Origin: Sanderia malayensis
Taxonomy: Eukaryota > Cnidaria > Scyphozoa > Semaeostomeae > Pelagiidae
NCBI GenBank assembly: GCA_013076295.1
Contig: RQOL01000845.1
Coordinates: 1-64,000 of the forward strand
Direction of reading: 5' to 3'
DNA: 64,000 bases
The translations under genes and the position numbers were made by a program. Numbering within the stretch: position 1 is the first letter of the stretch; each line of letters opens with the position of its first letter. Shown here piece by piece: positions 42,967-53,867 of the stretch. The notes beneath the pieces were generated by a model, which worked only from the letters and a program-made list of their open reading frames with translations, was not told where the DNA came from and ran no database searches.

Positions 42967-43018
42967 TTGAAAATTAAACGAGACTTACCTGGAAGGGAAG
43001 TTGAAGTTTGATTGTAAT
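42967..43018. repeat. Left arm of a palindrome around the Gypsy insertion
   Basis: ttgaaaattaaacgagact... is the inverted copy of 47553-47605. Before the Gypsy insertion these arms flanked the small foldback at 47368-47552. Confidence 0.7.
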
Positions 43019-43165
43019 TGTCGCGTTATCGATTTAACGAGGAGGGAATACAGGATGAGAAAATACACGTGTCATTACTTGACTGTGTCAAATCATAATG
43101 CCCATTTTCACAACAGCAACAACAATAATCAAATCGATAATAATAATAATAATCTTAATACAACA
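43019..43165 (-). repeat. Gypsy 3' LTR
   Basis: 147 bp, matches 47217-47363. Ends in an (aat)n-containing tract. Confidence 0.95.
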
Positions 43166-43180
43166 TCTCCCCTTTTCGGG

Positions 43181-46100
43181 TTATTTTAACGACATGTTCT
43201 CTAGAGCTTTTAGTGATGGTTTAATGTTCCTTTTAGGTCTTGAGAGAATGTTCAGTTCAATCTTCTTTTCAGGTATCGGAGTGATAGGCACTTCAGGTTC
43301 CTTCACTGTGCTCTCTGTAGTCGCTTCAGGAGTCAAAGGAATTAAGTGTTCACGATTTCTCCTTATAACTTTGGTTGGTGTTTGTATAAGATAGGATCTT
43401 GGGCTATCTGCTGACTTCAGGACTGTTCCTTGCTCATTGTGTGTAGTAACATTCACATTTGTACCTGGAACTAGTGTTGACAGAGGTATCGCACGATGTA
43501 TTCTGTCATAGCGAATTTTCTCTTGCCCTCTATAATCACTTTCTTTCTCTTTGAGATTCTCAATGTCGGGTATCTTTGGATTAAGCTTCGAGTCAAATAT
43601 AGGGAGTGTTGATCTTATCACTCGACCCATTAATAACTCTGCCGGAGAATATCCACACTTTAGTGGTGTAGATCTATATGCTAGAAGTGCTCTTTCAGGT
43701 TCTTTTGACTTCTTTAGAATTCCTTTGGTTGTCTGAACCGCACGTTCTACTTCACCATTTGATCGTGGAAATCTTGGACTGCTTGTGACAACATTGCATC
43801 CCCACTCTCGTGCGAACACAACGTACTCAGCACTATTGAATGGTGGACCGTTATCCGAGCGAAGTGTCTCTGGATTTCCATGCCTTGCAAATAAACTCTT
43901 CAAAACACGCAATACTTCAGGCGTGGTCTTGTTTTTATTCATTGCCCCAACTTCAATAAATCTGGAATAGTAATCAACTACTATCAGGAAATCGACTGAC
44001 TTCAAATGAAAGAAATCTAGTCCTATGATTTGCCATGGACGGTCAGAAAATGGGCTTGTAATTAGCGGCTCTGTACTGTTTCTCTTATGTTCATTGCAAA
44101 TTCTACAACACTCTACCATGTCTTGTATCTGTTTGCTCATCCCAGGCCACCACACATTTTTTTAGCTCTTTCTCTACATTTTGTAATCCTCTGATGTCCT
44201 TCATGTATTCTATCAAGAATTTCTAGTCGCATTGCTGATGGTATAATCAATCTGCTGGATTTAAGTAGTATTCCTTTTACTATGGATATATTTCTCCTCT
44301 ATCCGACCAAAATGGTAGTATCGCACTTGGTAGCTGATATTTTTCAGGCCACCCTTCCTGGCAATACTCTATAACTTTCTTTGTCACTTCATCTTCATTT
44401 TGGGCTTCCATGAGCTGTCTCAGCTTTATGTCTGACACAGGAATTGTGTCAATAATTGAACAGACAAAATGCTCAATTTCTGTGTCTATATCTGAGTGTT
44501 CATTGTCTTCTCTAGACACGGGAATCATCCTGGAAAGCATATCACTTGCATACATTTCTTTTCCTGGAATATGCACCATTGACTTTATATTAAATCTCAT
44601 AAGCCTCATCCTCATTCTTTGGATCCTTGGAGGCAATTGATCTAGACAATGCGTTGTGAGAAGTGGCACTAAAGGCTTATGATCTGTTTCTCCAACTATT
44701 TCTTTCCCAAGAATATAATCACTTGCACGTTCTGCAAGCCAAGTGAAAGCTAAACATTCTTTTTCTATTTGTGAATAACGTGATTCTACAGGAGTTAGTG
44801 CCCTTGAGAAGTAAGCAATTGGTTTCCAGCTGTGGTCCTCTTGGAGTTGGTAGACTACTCCTCCTATGCCATATGATGATGCATCTGCTGTTATCTTAGT
44901 TTGTCGGTTACAATCATATAGTGCTAATACAGGAGCTTCTGTGAGACATCTTTTTATTTCATTGAAAGCTTTTTGTTGCGGTGGTCCCCACATCCACGTG
45001 TTATTTTTGCTGAGTAGATCTCTTAATGGCTTTGTCTTGTTAGCAAGGTCAGGTGCAAACTTGCTTTGTTGATTCACCATGCCAAGAAATGATCTCACAT
45101 CTGCAACATTTTTTGGAACAGGTAATCTTAAAATTGACTCAATCTTCTCAGGGTCTGCCTTTATACCTTCTGCACTAACAATGTGGCCAAGAATCTTGAT
45201 TGATGTTTTACTGAATTCACACTTGTCAGGATTTAGTGTAATATTTGCCTCCTGCAATCTCTTCAAAACAGTATGCAGTCTCTGATCATGCTCCTTCTGG
45301 TTTGAACCATGAACCAATACATCATCAATGTTGCATTCTACTCCATCCAATCCAGCTAGCTTTTCTGACATACATCTTTGAAACTGCTCTGAACCAGTTG
45401 TAATGCCATAAGGTAGTCTTAAAAAACAATACCTTCCCCATGGAGTAATGAAGGTTGTCATAAGCTGACTATTTTCAGACAATTTTCTTTGCCAAAAAGC
45501 GCTATTCGCATCTAGCTTTGAAAATACTTTGGAATTTCCTAGTTTCCCTAAAGTATGATCAACAGAAGGGAGAGGATGAAATTCCCTTTTTACACTGCTA
45601 TTCAATTTTGTTAAATCAACACATAATCTAACTTTTCCATTGGGTTTCGATACAACTACGATTGGTGCACACCAATCGGTGGGCTCTTGTACTGGTTTTA
45701 TAACACCCAATTTTAGCATTCAATCAATTTCTTCTTTGGTTTTAGATAGCAGTGGGAGAGGAACTTTTCTAGGGACTGTGAGTGCAAATGGTTTAGCATC
45801 TGCTTTAAGTGTGATATTATACTCCCCCTCTAACTCTCCTAGCCCATTAAACAAAGTTGGGTATTGTTGTTTAATGCTAAGTGTAGTGTGTGTATCATTA
45901 ATCTCAGCAAGATTTTTGACAAGATTCAAATTTTTACAGGCCTCCCTTCCTAATAATGGTCTTTCTAGGCCATCAACTACAAATATTTCAGAATTAATTG
46001 AGGAATTGCCTGTTTGCAATTTTGCATTGAATTTTCCAAGACATTTTAACTTGTAATTACATGGCCCCGACAAAACCTTTTGTGTTTGTTGAAGTTTTAC

Positions 46101-47060
46101 ACCACCACGTTTTAATTCTTCAAATAATTTTGCAGGGATGACTGATACATCTGCACCAGTATCAATCTTAAATTTAACTGGTTTGTTATTAACAGAAATT
46201 TGTTTTTGCCAAGGGTGCTGAGTAATATCATAAATTGCATCAATAACCACCTCACCCAAAAATATTGTATCATTGTCATTGGAAGTTATTTCATTCAAAT
46301 TTTTGGAGCTTTTACAAGCTCGTTTCCAATGACCTTTCTTATTGCAAAGATGGCAAATAGAATTATAAGCCGGACAATCATTTTTTGCGTGTAAAGAACC
46401 ATTGCATCTAAAACATTTTGAATTTTTCTTGAAAAAATTATTTTTCCTTTCTTTTTGAAATTCTTTGTTACCTGAGCTTTTCTTAGCTTTGATTTGGTCA
46501 ACACCTGAGTAACCGGAATCAGCTTTCTGTCGCAAAATTCCTTGCTGTTGATGTACGAGCTCCTTTTGTCGTGCTTGAGTGATAGCTTTTTCCAGCGTTA
46601 GGTCTGCTTCCAACTGCAGCCTTTCTGACAAGCTTCTGTCTGCCAGTCCAACAACAATTCTATCTCTGATAAGTTCATCATGCAATTCTCCAAATCCACA
46701 ATGTTCTGCCAGGCTAAATAAATCTGTTATAAAACTGTCAACAGGTTCTCCATCCTTCTGTGACCTCATGTTAAATTTTGCTCGTTCATAAATTACATTC
46801 CGCTTAATAACAAAATGATTATCAAATTTTTCTTTCACAGTTTTGTAAGATTTTCTTTCTTCCCCAGTCAATTTCAATGATGCCAAAATATCATCAGCTT
46901 CTTCACCCATACTATAAATCAATGTATTCACTTGAGCTTCTTCAGATTCCTTATTTAATTTGGCTGCAATTCTAAATCTTTCAAATCTTCTAATCCAACG
47001 CCCCCACTCTTCAGGTTTAAAGTTGAATTTATCTGGTGTGTTCACTTGAAAAGACGCCAT
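43181..47060 (-). pseudogene. Gypsy gag-pol polyprotein
   Basis: Gag from ATG 47058-47060 (MASFQVNTPDKFNFKPEEWG), two zinc knuckles (CFRCNGSLHAKNDC and CHLCNKKGHWKRAC), aspartic protease (FKIDTGADVSVIP). A stop at 45720 separates the RT/RNase H frame (45719-44280): RLCVDLTKLNSSVKREFHPL, FSKLDANSAFWQ, catalytic box NIDDVLVHG, RNase H ITADASSYGIGG. Integrase (44155-43181): HKRNSTEP, IVVDYYSRFIEV, LRSDNGPPF, SNGEVERAVQT, with all three acidic residues, and a C-terminal GPY/F-like tail. Breaks at 45720 and about 44160-44280 are the only ones seen, so decay is slight. Confidence 0.93.
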
Positions 47061-47216
47061 CTTGTTTTTCAGAGGATGGGCCTAAGTTCGAAAAATTTTT
47101 TAACTTTCCTTCTCTGTCACAAGCGCCTCTAAGTCGTCGCAACTATGCTTAAGACCGCTCTTCTTGCACCCAGAGAAACTTCTCATCCATCTTTTCTGAT
47201 CCCACACCTGACACCA

Positions 47217-47363
47217 TGTCGCGTTATCGATTTAACGAGGAGGGAATACAGGATGAGAAAATACACGTGTCATTACTTGACTGTGTCAAATCATAATGCC
47301 CATTTTCACAACAGCAACAACAATAATCAAATCGATAATAATAATAATAATCTTAATACAACA
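47217..47363 (-). repeat. Gypsy 5' LTR
   Basis: 147 bp, matches 43019-43165. Confidence 0.95.
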
Positions 47364-47367
47364 GTAA

Positions 47368-47552
47368 TTCTATGAACCATCAGCCAGGAGTGGAGGAGTT
47401 GTACGCCCGCCCTACTATCACTGATAGTTATGGCCCATAACCCGAACTCCTCCACTCCACCGTCATTGAGTCTATATCGCTCTAAGGCTGGTTTACGCGT
47501 ATGCGGTGCTGTCTCGTACAACTCCTCCACTCCTGGCTGATGGTTCATAGAA
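47368..47552. mobile_element. Miniature DIRS-like foldback element
   Basis: 185 bp with inverted ends ttctatgaaccatcagcc. The inner parts match DIRS termini: gttgtacgagacagcaccgc-type sequence (in complement) equals the left DIRS end at 38398-38420, and a gactcaatgacgg-type string equals the right DIRS end at 42902-42914. Only about 12 bases in the middle of each arm differ (an aggagtggagga block). No coding capacity. Confidence 0.6.
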
Positions 47553-47605
47553 TTAAAATCAAAATTCAACTTTCCTTCCAGGTAAGTCTCGTTTAATTTT
47601 CAATT
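47553..47605. repeat. Right arm of the palindrome
   Basis: Inverted copy of 42967-43018; see that entry. Confidence 0.7.
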
Positions 47606-47766
47606 TTATCTGGTAAACTGAAAAAAGGCAGTTTCAAAATCTGTTGTCTCCTTATCTTGTTGCTACCTTAAAGGTTAAAGCGCGACAAATTCGATCATCT
47701 TTTAAAACACTGATCAAATTCAATCTAAACCTGAATATTTTTGGCCAGAACGATTCATATGACATC

Positions 47767-48231
47767 TTACAGTGATTTTGACAGCGTATGCAACATAATA
47801 TAAAGTAAAAGAAAAACAACGAAATACAAGAACAAACCATCTGCTTCAAAGATACCATTGTCCATATAAAGCTTTACATTATCCTTGTAAATCAAATTAC
47901 TTAACAAAGGATCATCGCGTGACCATTCGCTTCCACACTCAGTACAATTGATGTCACCAGGAACAATCGGTTTCAAGGAAATGTTGTCTTTTGCGAAGCT
48001 CTTAGAGAGAAGCTGAAGCTCCATATTCCTTATTTCTTTGGCTTTCCCGTTGTTGAACGGAATAGTTTGCCAAGATAACAAACTTTGGTTATCAATCTTA
48101 CTAGTGTCTTGGTTATCTTTAATTGATTCCAAGATTCTCTCGGCATTAGCAGGTAAAAGCAAGGAATGTTCTAACTTTGTTAAAATTGAAACATGCGTGC
48201 ATCCAGATGAATTGGGACATGACGAACACAA
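47767..48231 (-). pseudogene. KDZ-type cysteine-cluster gene, internal exon
   Basis: The minus frame has CSSCPNSSGCTHVSIL, then ISLKPIVPGDINCTECGSEW, then an IYKDNVKLYMDNGIFEAD strand pair. The cysteine spacing and the order (C-x2-C...C-x-H, then a C-x2-C-G-x2-W block) fit the CxC clusters that accompany KDZ (Kyakuja/Dileera/Zisupton) transposase relatives. The last 20 codons (hydrophobic) are probably past a splice donor. Function is unknown; a zinc-binding nuclear protein is likely. Confidence 0.5.
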
Positions 48232-48239
48232 CAGATGGT

Positions 48240-48838
48240 TACGAACAGCAGATACTACACCAACATATTTCTATCTTGCTCCCAGACAATCACATACTTG
48301 TCATCGTATAACATACTGTATACGGGAGTATGAACAACATCATTTTCTGAAAGCATATATAGTATAAAAGCTGAAAGTAATTATAGCAAGGATAGCTAAA
48401 AGTTTTATCATTTCATCATACAGTAACTATCCACGACAACAAGATACTTTCCGAAATTAAATTCAAATTCGAAATGGAAGATATGGCTTCGATAAGTTTC
48501 GAACAAAATACTTTGATACAACAACTCAACTTACCAGCACTGTTTGAGTGAGATTCAGGTTCAATGTTATTCTGAGAATCAAATTCTATAAGCAAGTGTG
48601 GGGCAGCTTTCAAATGTAAGCATTTATCATTATGCCTGTCTTCAAATGCTGTAATGTGGAAGAGAATAATCTTCAGTCAGAAATCTTATTAAACTGGTTT
48701 CTTCTCTTATCTTACTCTTATATGCTTAATGTAATAATACAAATGTAATATATTCTTAATTTTTCCCCTTAAATCGTCATTTTTTTTCGTCTTGGCAAAA
48801 AATATTTCAGTATCTCTTCACTGTTTGCAAAAATAAAA
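48240..48838. other. Probable intron or spacer, no gene assigned
   Basis: The minus frame 48613-48416 could hold a short exon (a Leu/Ile-Glu-Phe segment) but no motif supports it. Confidence 0.3.
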
Positions 48839-48839
48839 T

Positions 48840-49060
48840 TATGTGACTTTGTTACCGTTTTTTGACATGGGTATGAATTGGGAAAGTGTTTCCAGCATTT
48901 GTGTTGGACCTTTTTTGCAAGTACATGCATACACCCAGGACCAACTGTCTTCAAACTCTACTGGCTTTCGTACAACGAAGAAAAATGATCGTTCCTGTAG
49001 TAAGATCAGAAATATTATGTTATACTCATTGCTTTGAAAACATGTATCTTGGTTTATGCA
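48840..49060 (-). pseudogene. KDZ-like gene, upstream exon candidate
   Basis: The minus frame encodes RSFFFVVRKPVEFEDSWSWV, then YACTCKKGPTQMLETLSQFI. An aromatic strand, Trp, and a C-x-C-K-K box resemble the N-terminal zinc-cluster part of the same gene family as the 47767-48231 exon. Exon borders are uncertain. Confidence 0.35.
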
Positions 49061-49111
49061 TAAACACCAATAGCACATATAAAAAATCTTCCTATTCCCT
49101 TTAATTGTCAC

Positions 49112-49589
49112 AAATTAAAATGGCAGGACCTTTTTTTAGGTGTAAACCCTTCAGCAGATACACGTGAATAGCGTAAAGGGGACTGACCAGTACCCTGCTG
49201 CTGACTTTTTGATCGAGTTGTTAGGCCACCATACAGTGCTACTACATTATAATCAAATTCATTGTCTGTTTTGACTTAGCCAATTTCCCCTTTAAAATAT
49301 TCTTCTTTTTTCTTCTTTCGTTAAATTTCTTTCTTCTCTCATTCTCTAGCCTGTGTACAGACTCAACTGGTTTGTGTTTTTGAGAAATTGAGGTGAATGG
49401 AAATTCTGAGGTTTCTCTCCAGTAGAGTCTGTGCATCTGTGACAGAAAACGTGTCCGCTGACATCAGCATCTTATTCTCATCGAATCAAACTGGAAATGG
49501 ATCTTCTGCTTCACCTCACTTTACTTTTATTCAAGATGCCACAGGGCCGCAGCACGTGGACGAGTTTGGTTTGGTAATTTGAATAAAAG
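49112..49589. other. No gene assigned
   Basis: Intergenic between divergent gene pieces. A plus frame (49397-49582) ending DATGPQHVDEFG may be 5' coding or leader of the next gene. Confidence 0.3.
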
Positions 49590-50513
49590 TTGGGGTTGGA
49601 AATCAAAATATGTACGACTTGTAGGGTCGAGGTAATTTTAAAGCACGATTTTAATTTGATTCGAGGGAAGAATAATTACGAGGAGCTCATTGATGGTTTT
49701 TTCAAGGCACTCACTGAGAAAGGACAACTTAGGCCAATACCGACGACGCTGAAGTACATTTGTAAACAGTGCCTAAGACATCTAAAGGGATGGAAAGGAG
49801 TGAAAGACAATTTGAAAATAAAGGAAGAAGCACTGAAGTCACGGATGAAACTGGGAGATGCCTTCAGGGAGAACGCAACAGAAAACATTTCTCCTTTTGT
49901 TGCGACCAGTGGAGAGCCCATCATGATCATGCCTTTAAGTTCAAGCATGCCAAAGAAAACTTCGGACAGGCCCACCGCTCCCCAAGTCACAGAAACCACC
50001 CCCATTCCTCCGCCAAAGAAAGTTATAATTATCCAGTCGTCGAAATCTTTGTCAATTAAAGCTTCTACTACACAGCTTGAAGCGAGCACAAGTGGAAAAT
50101 TAACAAAGGCAAGTGTGCTGATAAAAGCAACATGGCCAAGTTGCTCAAAGCAAAAGTACCTGTCAGATGATCTCTGCTCTCTGGGATGCATGCTAGTTCG
50201 CGGTACTTACAAGCAAATTGCTAAGGCAGCATTGAGAAACCCAAGAGTAAGACCAGAAATTGTTGAGAAAATGAAAAAAGAAATAGACCATGAGTGCTCC
50301 CAACTAAATATGGCTGGCTCGAGGAAAAAACCAGTGGAGCAAAGTTTGCTGCGAAGGACAAGCCAACAAGACATGGAAAACTTCAGTTTTGAGCATCTTG
50401 GGGAGGAATTAGAGAAACGATGCCCTTTGCTGTGGAAAATACTTGAGGTTGCATCGCTCAGACCCCACCAAAGAGCTTTTGGACAGAAAGGCACAAGAGA
50501 AGAGGCAAAGTAG
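49590..50513 (+). CDS. Zinc-binding gene of the cnidarian KDZ-associated type, N-terminal exon
   Basis: 307 codons; the true start is unclear (the frame opens with TTG). N-terminal C-x2-C (CTTCRVEVILKHDFNL) and a second C-x2-C-x2-H (CKQCLRHLKGWKG) suggest a ZAD-like zinc domain at about residues 8-75. A Ser/Thr/Pro-rich linker follows. A helical domain then has LRNPRVRPEIVEKMKKEIDH and FSFEHLGEELEKRCPLLWKI. Similar architectures occur in large cnidarian gene families whose later part resembles KDZ transposases. A Penelope fragment begins right after its 3' end, so the gene may be cut there. Confidence 0.45.
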   Translation: MGLEIKICTTCRVEVILKHDFNLIRGKNNYEELIDGFFKALTEKGQLRPIPTTLKYICKQCLRHLKGWKGVKDNLKIKEEALKSRMKLGDAFRENATENISPFVATSGEPIMIMPLSSSMPKKTSDRPTAPQVTETTPIPPPKKVIIIQSSKSLSIKASTTQLEASTSGKLTKASVLIKATWPSCSKQKYLSDDLCSLGCMLVRGTYKQIAKAALRNPRVRPEIVEKMKKEIDHECSQLNMAGSRKKPVEQSLLRRTSQQDMENFSFEHLGEELEKRCPLLWKILEVASLRPHQRAFGQKGTREEAK

Positions 50514-50519
50514 ACAGAA

Positions 50520-51110
50520 ATTAAGGCACAGACACAAAGAATGTCGTTGATGTAGCGCTTGATCAAACATGGCAATGGACCATGGTAGGATTCGTAGATA
50601 AGTTGTTCCTGTTGGCCAACAAAAAGACAGGCATAACTAGGACCAAGTTTGCTACCCATAGCAACACCGGATGCTTGCAGAAAGAACTTGTCGTTGAATG
50701 TAAAGGCGTTGGTGGTGAGGACTAATTCGGCCAAGCGAAGAAGTGTAGGGGTTGGTGGGTTCTGATCACGTCGTTTTTCGAAGAAAAACTGCAGTGCAAT
50801 GAGACCATCTGAGTGAGAAATGCATGTATAAAGTGATTTGACATCCATACTGAAGAGATATTTTGTTGTTCCTGTGAATCTGAATTCCTTGAAAATGTGA
50901 AGTGCATGAGCAGAGTCCTTAATATATGTCGGGAGATCTTGAACAATAGGTGTGAAGAGGGAGTCGAGATAGGCAGCAACTTGAGATGTGGGGCAAGAAA
51001 CAGCTGAAACAATGGGACGACCAGGATTGTTTGCTTTGTGGATCTTAAGTAGCATGTAGAACACTGAGGTTCTGGGGTGCTGGATGTACAATTTATTGGC
51101 ATTGGAAGGC
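50520..51110 (-). pseudogene. Penelope-like element reverse transcriptase fragment
   Basis: The minus frame shows FYMLLKIHKANNPGRPIVSA, YLDSLFTPIVQDLPTYIKD, TKYLFSMDVKSLYT, FLQASGVAMGSKLGPSYACL and the catalytic box RYINDI (normally YIDD). This is the RT of Penelope-like elements. No GIY-YIG endonuclease is attached. The RT similarity ends at about 50535; the same frame then runs on through the antisense of the neighbouring gene. Confidence 0.85.
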
Positions 51111-51113
51111 AGA

Positions 51114-51540
51114 ATCATGGAGAAAGAAGGACTCAGGAAGTTATTTTGTGGTGGTTTGCATTATAACACAACGAGCGATATTCTAAAACAACATTTTGAA
51201 CAATTTGGAAATGTTCTGGATGCCTTCATATGTCTTAACCCAGTGACAATGGAGTCAAAGCACTTTGGTTTTATAACCTTTGAAAATGCCATTTGTGTGC
51301 TGGATGCATTGGCATCCAGACCACACAAAGTTGGTGGAAGAGCAATAGACGTGAGAAGAGCGATTCCTAAAAAGAATGATTCCGAAACGGCCCTTGTAAG
51401 GACAAAAATGCTATTTGTTGGTGGAGTGGCTTCAAACGCCACAGAACACGACATCGCCAGTTACATAAACGAAGGTCATGTTATAAACGGGTAAGGTCAT
51501 GTTGTAACATGTGACTTAAAAGGGGGATTTGCATTTCTGG
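51114..51540 (+). pseudogene. hnRNP A/B-type two-RRM retrocopy, truncated
   Basis: ATG 51117 (MEKEGLRKLFCGGL). RRM1 has RNP2 KLFCGGL and RNP1 KHFGFITF; RRM2 has RNP2 MLFVGGV. ARPHKVxGR-like RPHKVGGRAIDVRRA between them is characteristic of hnRNP A1/A2-type proteins. There is no intron between the RRMs, so a processed copy is likely. A stop at 51492 follows a duplicated ggtcatgtt tract. The sequence breaks off into segment S at about 51553. Confidence 0.75.
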
Positions 51541-51553
51541 AGGTCAGCAGCAA

Positions 51554-51734
51554 ACCATAGAATCAAAAAACTTGAAAAAAACAAAAACTGAAAAGATATT
51601 TCCATATTTATACAACGAACCTCGATAAAAATTAAGAGTCAATTGTATTACGAATTCAGTAAACTACAGAAAACTTGAACCCCCAAAAGAAATGGCTTCA
51701 GTAAAAGAATGTTCGAGTTAACAAGGATAAAATA
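51554..51734 (-). repeat. Segment S, copy 1 (right end only)
   Basis: Matches 34570-34657 plus 36162-36252 and 56415-56594. Shows the empty site of the TTAA element. Interrupted on the right by the Helitron. Confidence 0.85.
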
Positions 51735-53139
51735 TCTAATATATATATTCTGTGATGTCACGTGACGGTGGCGAAACTCTGCCTAAAACAATAGATTCGA
51801 CCCGAAACAATAGGTCGAACGCCCCAAAACAATGGGCCGAAACGGCGAATCGGTGATCAATAAGGCTTTTTTGAATGGGGGCGCACAAGGTTGGCACTTG
51901 CATGGAAAGGCTCCGTTTCTGGAGTAGGCAAAAGTTATCTATTTTTGGAAGCCTATTTTAAAAGAATTTTTGAGTTATTCTATTAATTACTCCACTAATT
52001 GTGCTATCACGAAAAAACGACGGTTTACGCTGGCGAAACTTCCAAATTCGCGTGGCGAACTCCAATTTCGAAGAAAGCGTTCGCTCTTCACGTGACGCGT
52101 TTCACCTTTTGCTGCAATTTGATTGGCTCTTTCGCAACTTCACGTGAACAGTGACGCGTTTTTCGTTATCATGCAAATTTGGCCTCGGCAGGCAGCAGGT
52201 ACTTTTGGAGAAGACGCGTGTTTTTGTTTTGTACACAAAAAGTGAGGTGGGCGCCTTTCAAAGTGTTTTACCAGCTGAATTATCTTTGTAAAGAACTCTT
52301 AATTGTTTGAAAGACCCCTGGAGAGTTGCAGGAAACAATAGAGAGCACAGGTGATAGCTTTGTTTTGTTTTTTGAATGAAATAGTTGTGGGTTTTGTAGT
52401 AGGCGACCGCCATTGTTGCTTCGGCATGCTAACAACGTTTAGGCCATGGTCAAAGTTTTGAATTTTTCCGGCCCTATTTGCACGATTTTCCCCATTTAAA
52501 TTTTTGACAAGTGTTGTCTGATAACGCAACTAAAATAATGTGTTGTTTGTTTTGTTTTTTTTTTGTTTTTTACGATTTCCAACAAAGTTGCTTTTCACTC
52601 GGGAAGGAGCAATTGTTCACGCAACACACGTTGTTTTTGCATTTGCGAAAATTCAATTTCAGCCTGCCACAATTGATTATTTTTTACCCAAACACTTTCG
52701 ATAATTGTTCCCCAACATATTACCTTCATGTTGGTGTTTTTTGAGTTCAACTGGGTCACTATTTGCCACGGTAAATACTATTTTTACTTGCTAAAGTGTG
52801 TTCAAAGGTTTTGCTTTTTGCACGGCTCCGAAATTTCATTCGAACCACTTCCACCAAATGGTCTCTAAGAATTCAGTACTACTTATTTAAGAGATGAGAC
52901 TATTTGCAACGTGTTCGCTGTTTCCTTAGCTACAGTTTGATATAATTTTCATTACAGATTGAGTTTAAATTTTCCAGGATGGATTAAATTTTTGAAAGCA
53001 CCTTTTTTTTCAAACTTCACACTGAAGCTATCAACTTTCAGAAACAGCTTTCAGGGGGGCAACGTGGACGCGGGCGGTCACTTGGCAGGGGGGAAGATGC
53101 CCACCTTTACTTTCTTTAGAAATGTTGCGTCGTAATATA

Positions 53140-53575
53140 TATTGTAGGGTATGTATTGTAGGGTATGTATAGTAGGGTATGTATTGTAGGGTATGTTATG
53201 TAGGATATGTATTGTAGGGTATGTATTGTAGGGTATGTTATGTAGGGTATGTATTGTAGGGTTTGTATTGTAGGGTATGTATAGTAGGGTATGTTATGTA
53301 GGGTATGTATTGTAGGGTATGTATTGTAGGGTATGTATTGTAGGGTATCTATAGTAGGGTATGTATTGTAGGGTATGTATTGTAGGGTTTGTATTGTAGG
53401 GTATGTATTGTAGGGTATGTATTGTAGGGAATGTATTGTAGGGTTTGTATTGTAGGGTAAGTATAGTAGGGTATGTTATGTAGGGTATGTATTGTAGGGT
53501 ATGTATTGTAGGGTATGTATTGTAGGGTATGTATTGTATGGTATGTATTGTAGGGTATGTATTGTAGGGTATGTA
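53140..53575 (+). repeat. Minisatellite, unit gggtatgtattgta
   Basis: About 30 units of 14 bp with small variants (tgttatgta, gtatagta). Part of the Helitron tail. Confidence 0.9.
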
Positions 53576-53689
53576 TGTATGTATGGGCATGAGCAGCAGT
53601 GAATGCAGCGCGCGAAGCGCGCCAACCAGATTAAGCATTGTTTACTTGACGGGCTCCGGGGAGGGAGCGAAGCGACCGAACCCGGCTCA

Positions 53690-53782
53690 TGTATGTATGT
53701 ATGTATGTATGTATGTAGGTGTGTATGTATGTATGTATGTATGTATGTATGTATGTATGTATGTATGTATGTATGTATGTAT
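53690..53782 (+). repeat. (TATG)n microsatellite in the Helitron
   Basis: Counterpart of the (CATA)n tract of copy 1. Confidence 0.9.
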
Positions 53783-53867
53783 GCAGCGCGCGAAGCGCGC
53801 CAACCAGATTAAGCTTTTTTTACTTGACGGAATGGGGCGAACGAGCGAAGCGAGTGATGACCCCTAG

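Larger units (their letters stand above)
43014..47368 (-). mobile_element. Gypsy LTR retrotransposon
   Basis: Identical-looking 147-bp LTRs (43019-43165 and 47217-47363, TGTCGCG...TACAACA) with a target duplication GTAAT (43014-43018 and 47364-47368). Gag-pol is on the minus strand, so the 5' LTR is at 47217-47363. The LTRs are very short for Gypsy. The minus sequence after the 5' LTR begins tggtgtcaggtgtggg, the likely primer-binding site (47201-47216). Confidence 0.95.
51735..53867 (+). mobile_element. Non-autonomous Helitron, copy 2, complete
   Basis: Starts TCTAATATATATATTC and ends CCCCTAG, inserted between A (51734) and T (53868) with no target duplication. Aligning the flanks with the uninterrupted S-R junctions at about 36253-36268 and 56587-56602 recovers an empty site of equal length with one substitution. 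This pins both ends exactly. No Rep/helicase gene. The 5' 750 bp match copy 1 (2444-1690). Toward the 3' end lie a minisatellite, a GC-rich block, (TATG)n and a GCGCGC-GAA-GCGCGC-type hairpin. Confidence 0.92.

Noticed and set aside
49676..50191. 171-codon minus-strand ORF.
   Set aside because: Antisense of the zinc-binding gene with better codon pattern and Cys motifs on the plus strand.
53140..53640. Regular short direct repeats that might suggest a CRISPR array.
   Set aside because: Contiguous 14-bp tandem units without spacers, inside a Helitron in animal DNA.
990..53830. A giant 50-kb transposon with terminal inverted repeats (0.9-2.4 kb matches 51.7-53.8 kb in inverted orientation).
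   Set aside because: Each arm is a separate Helitron: A|TC start in both, CTAG|T end and a proven empty site for the right copy, and a different host sequence interrupted by each.
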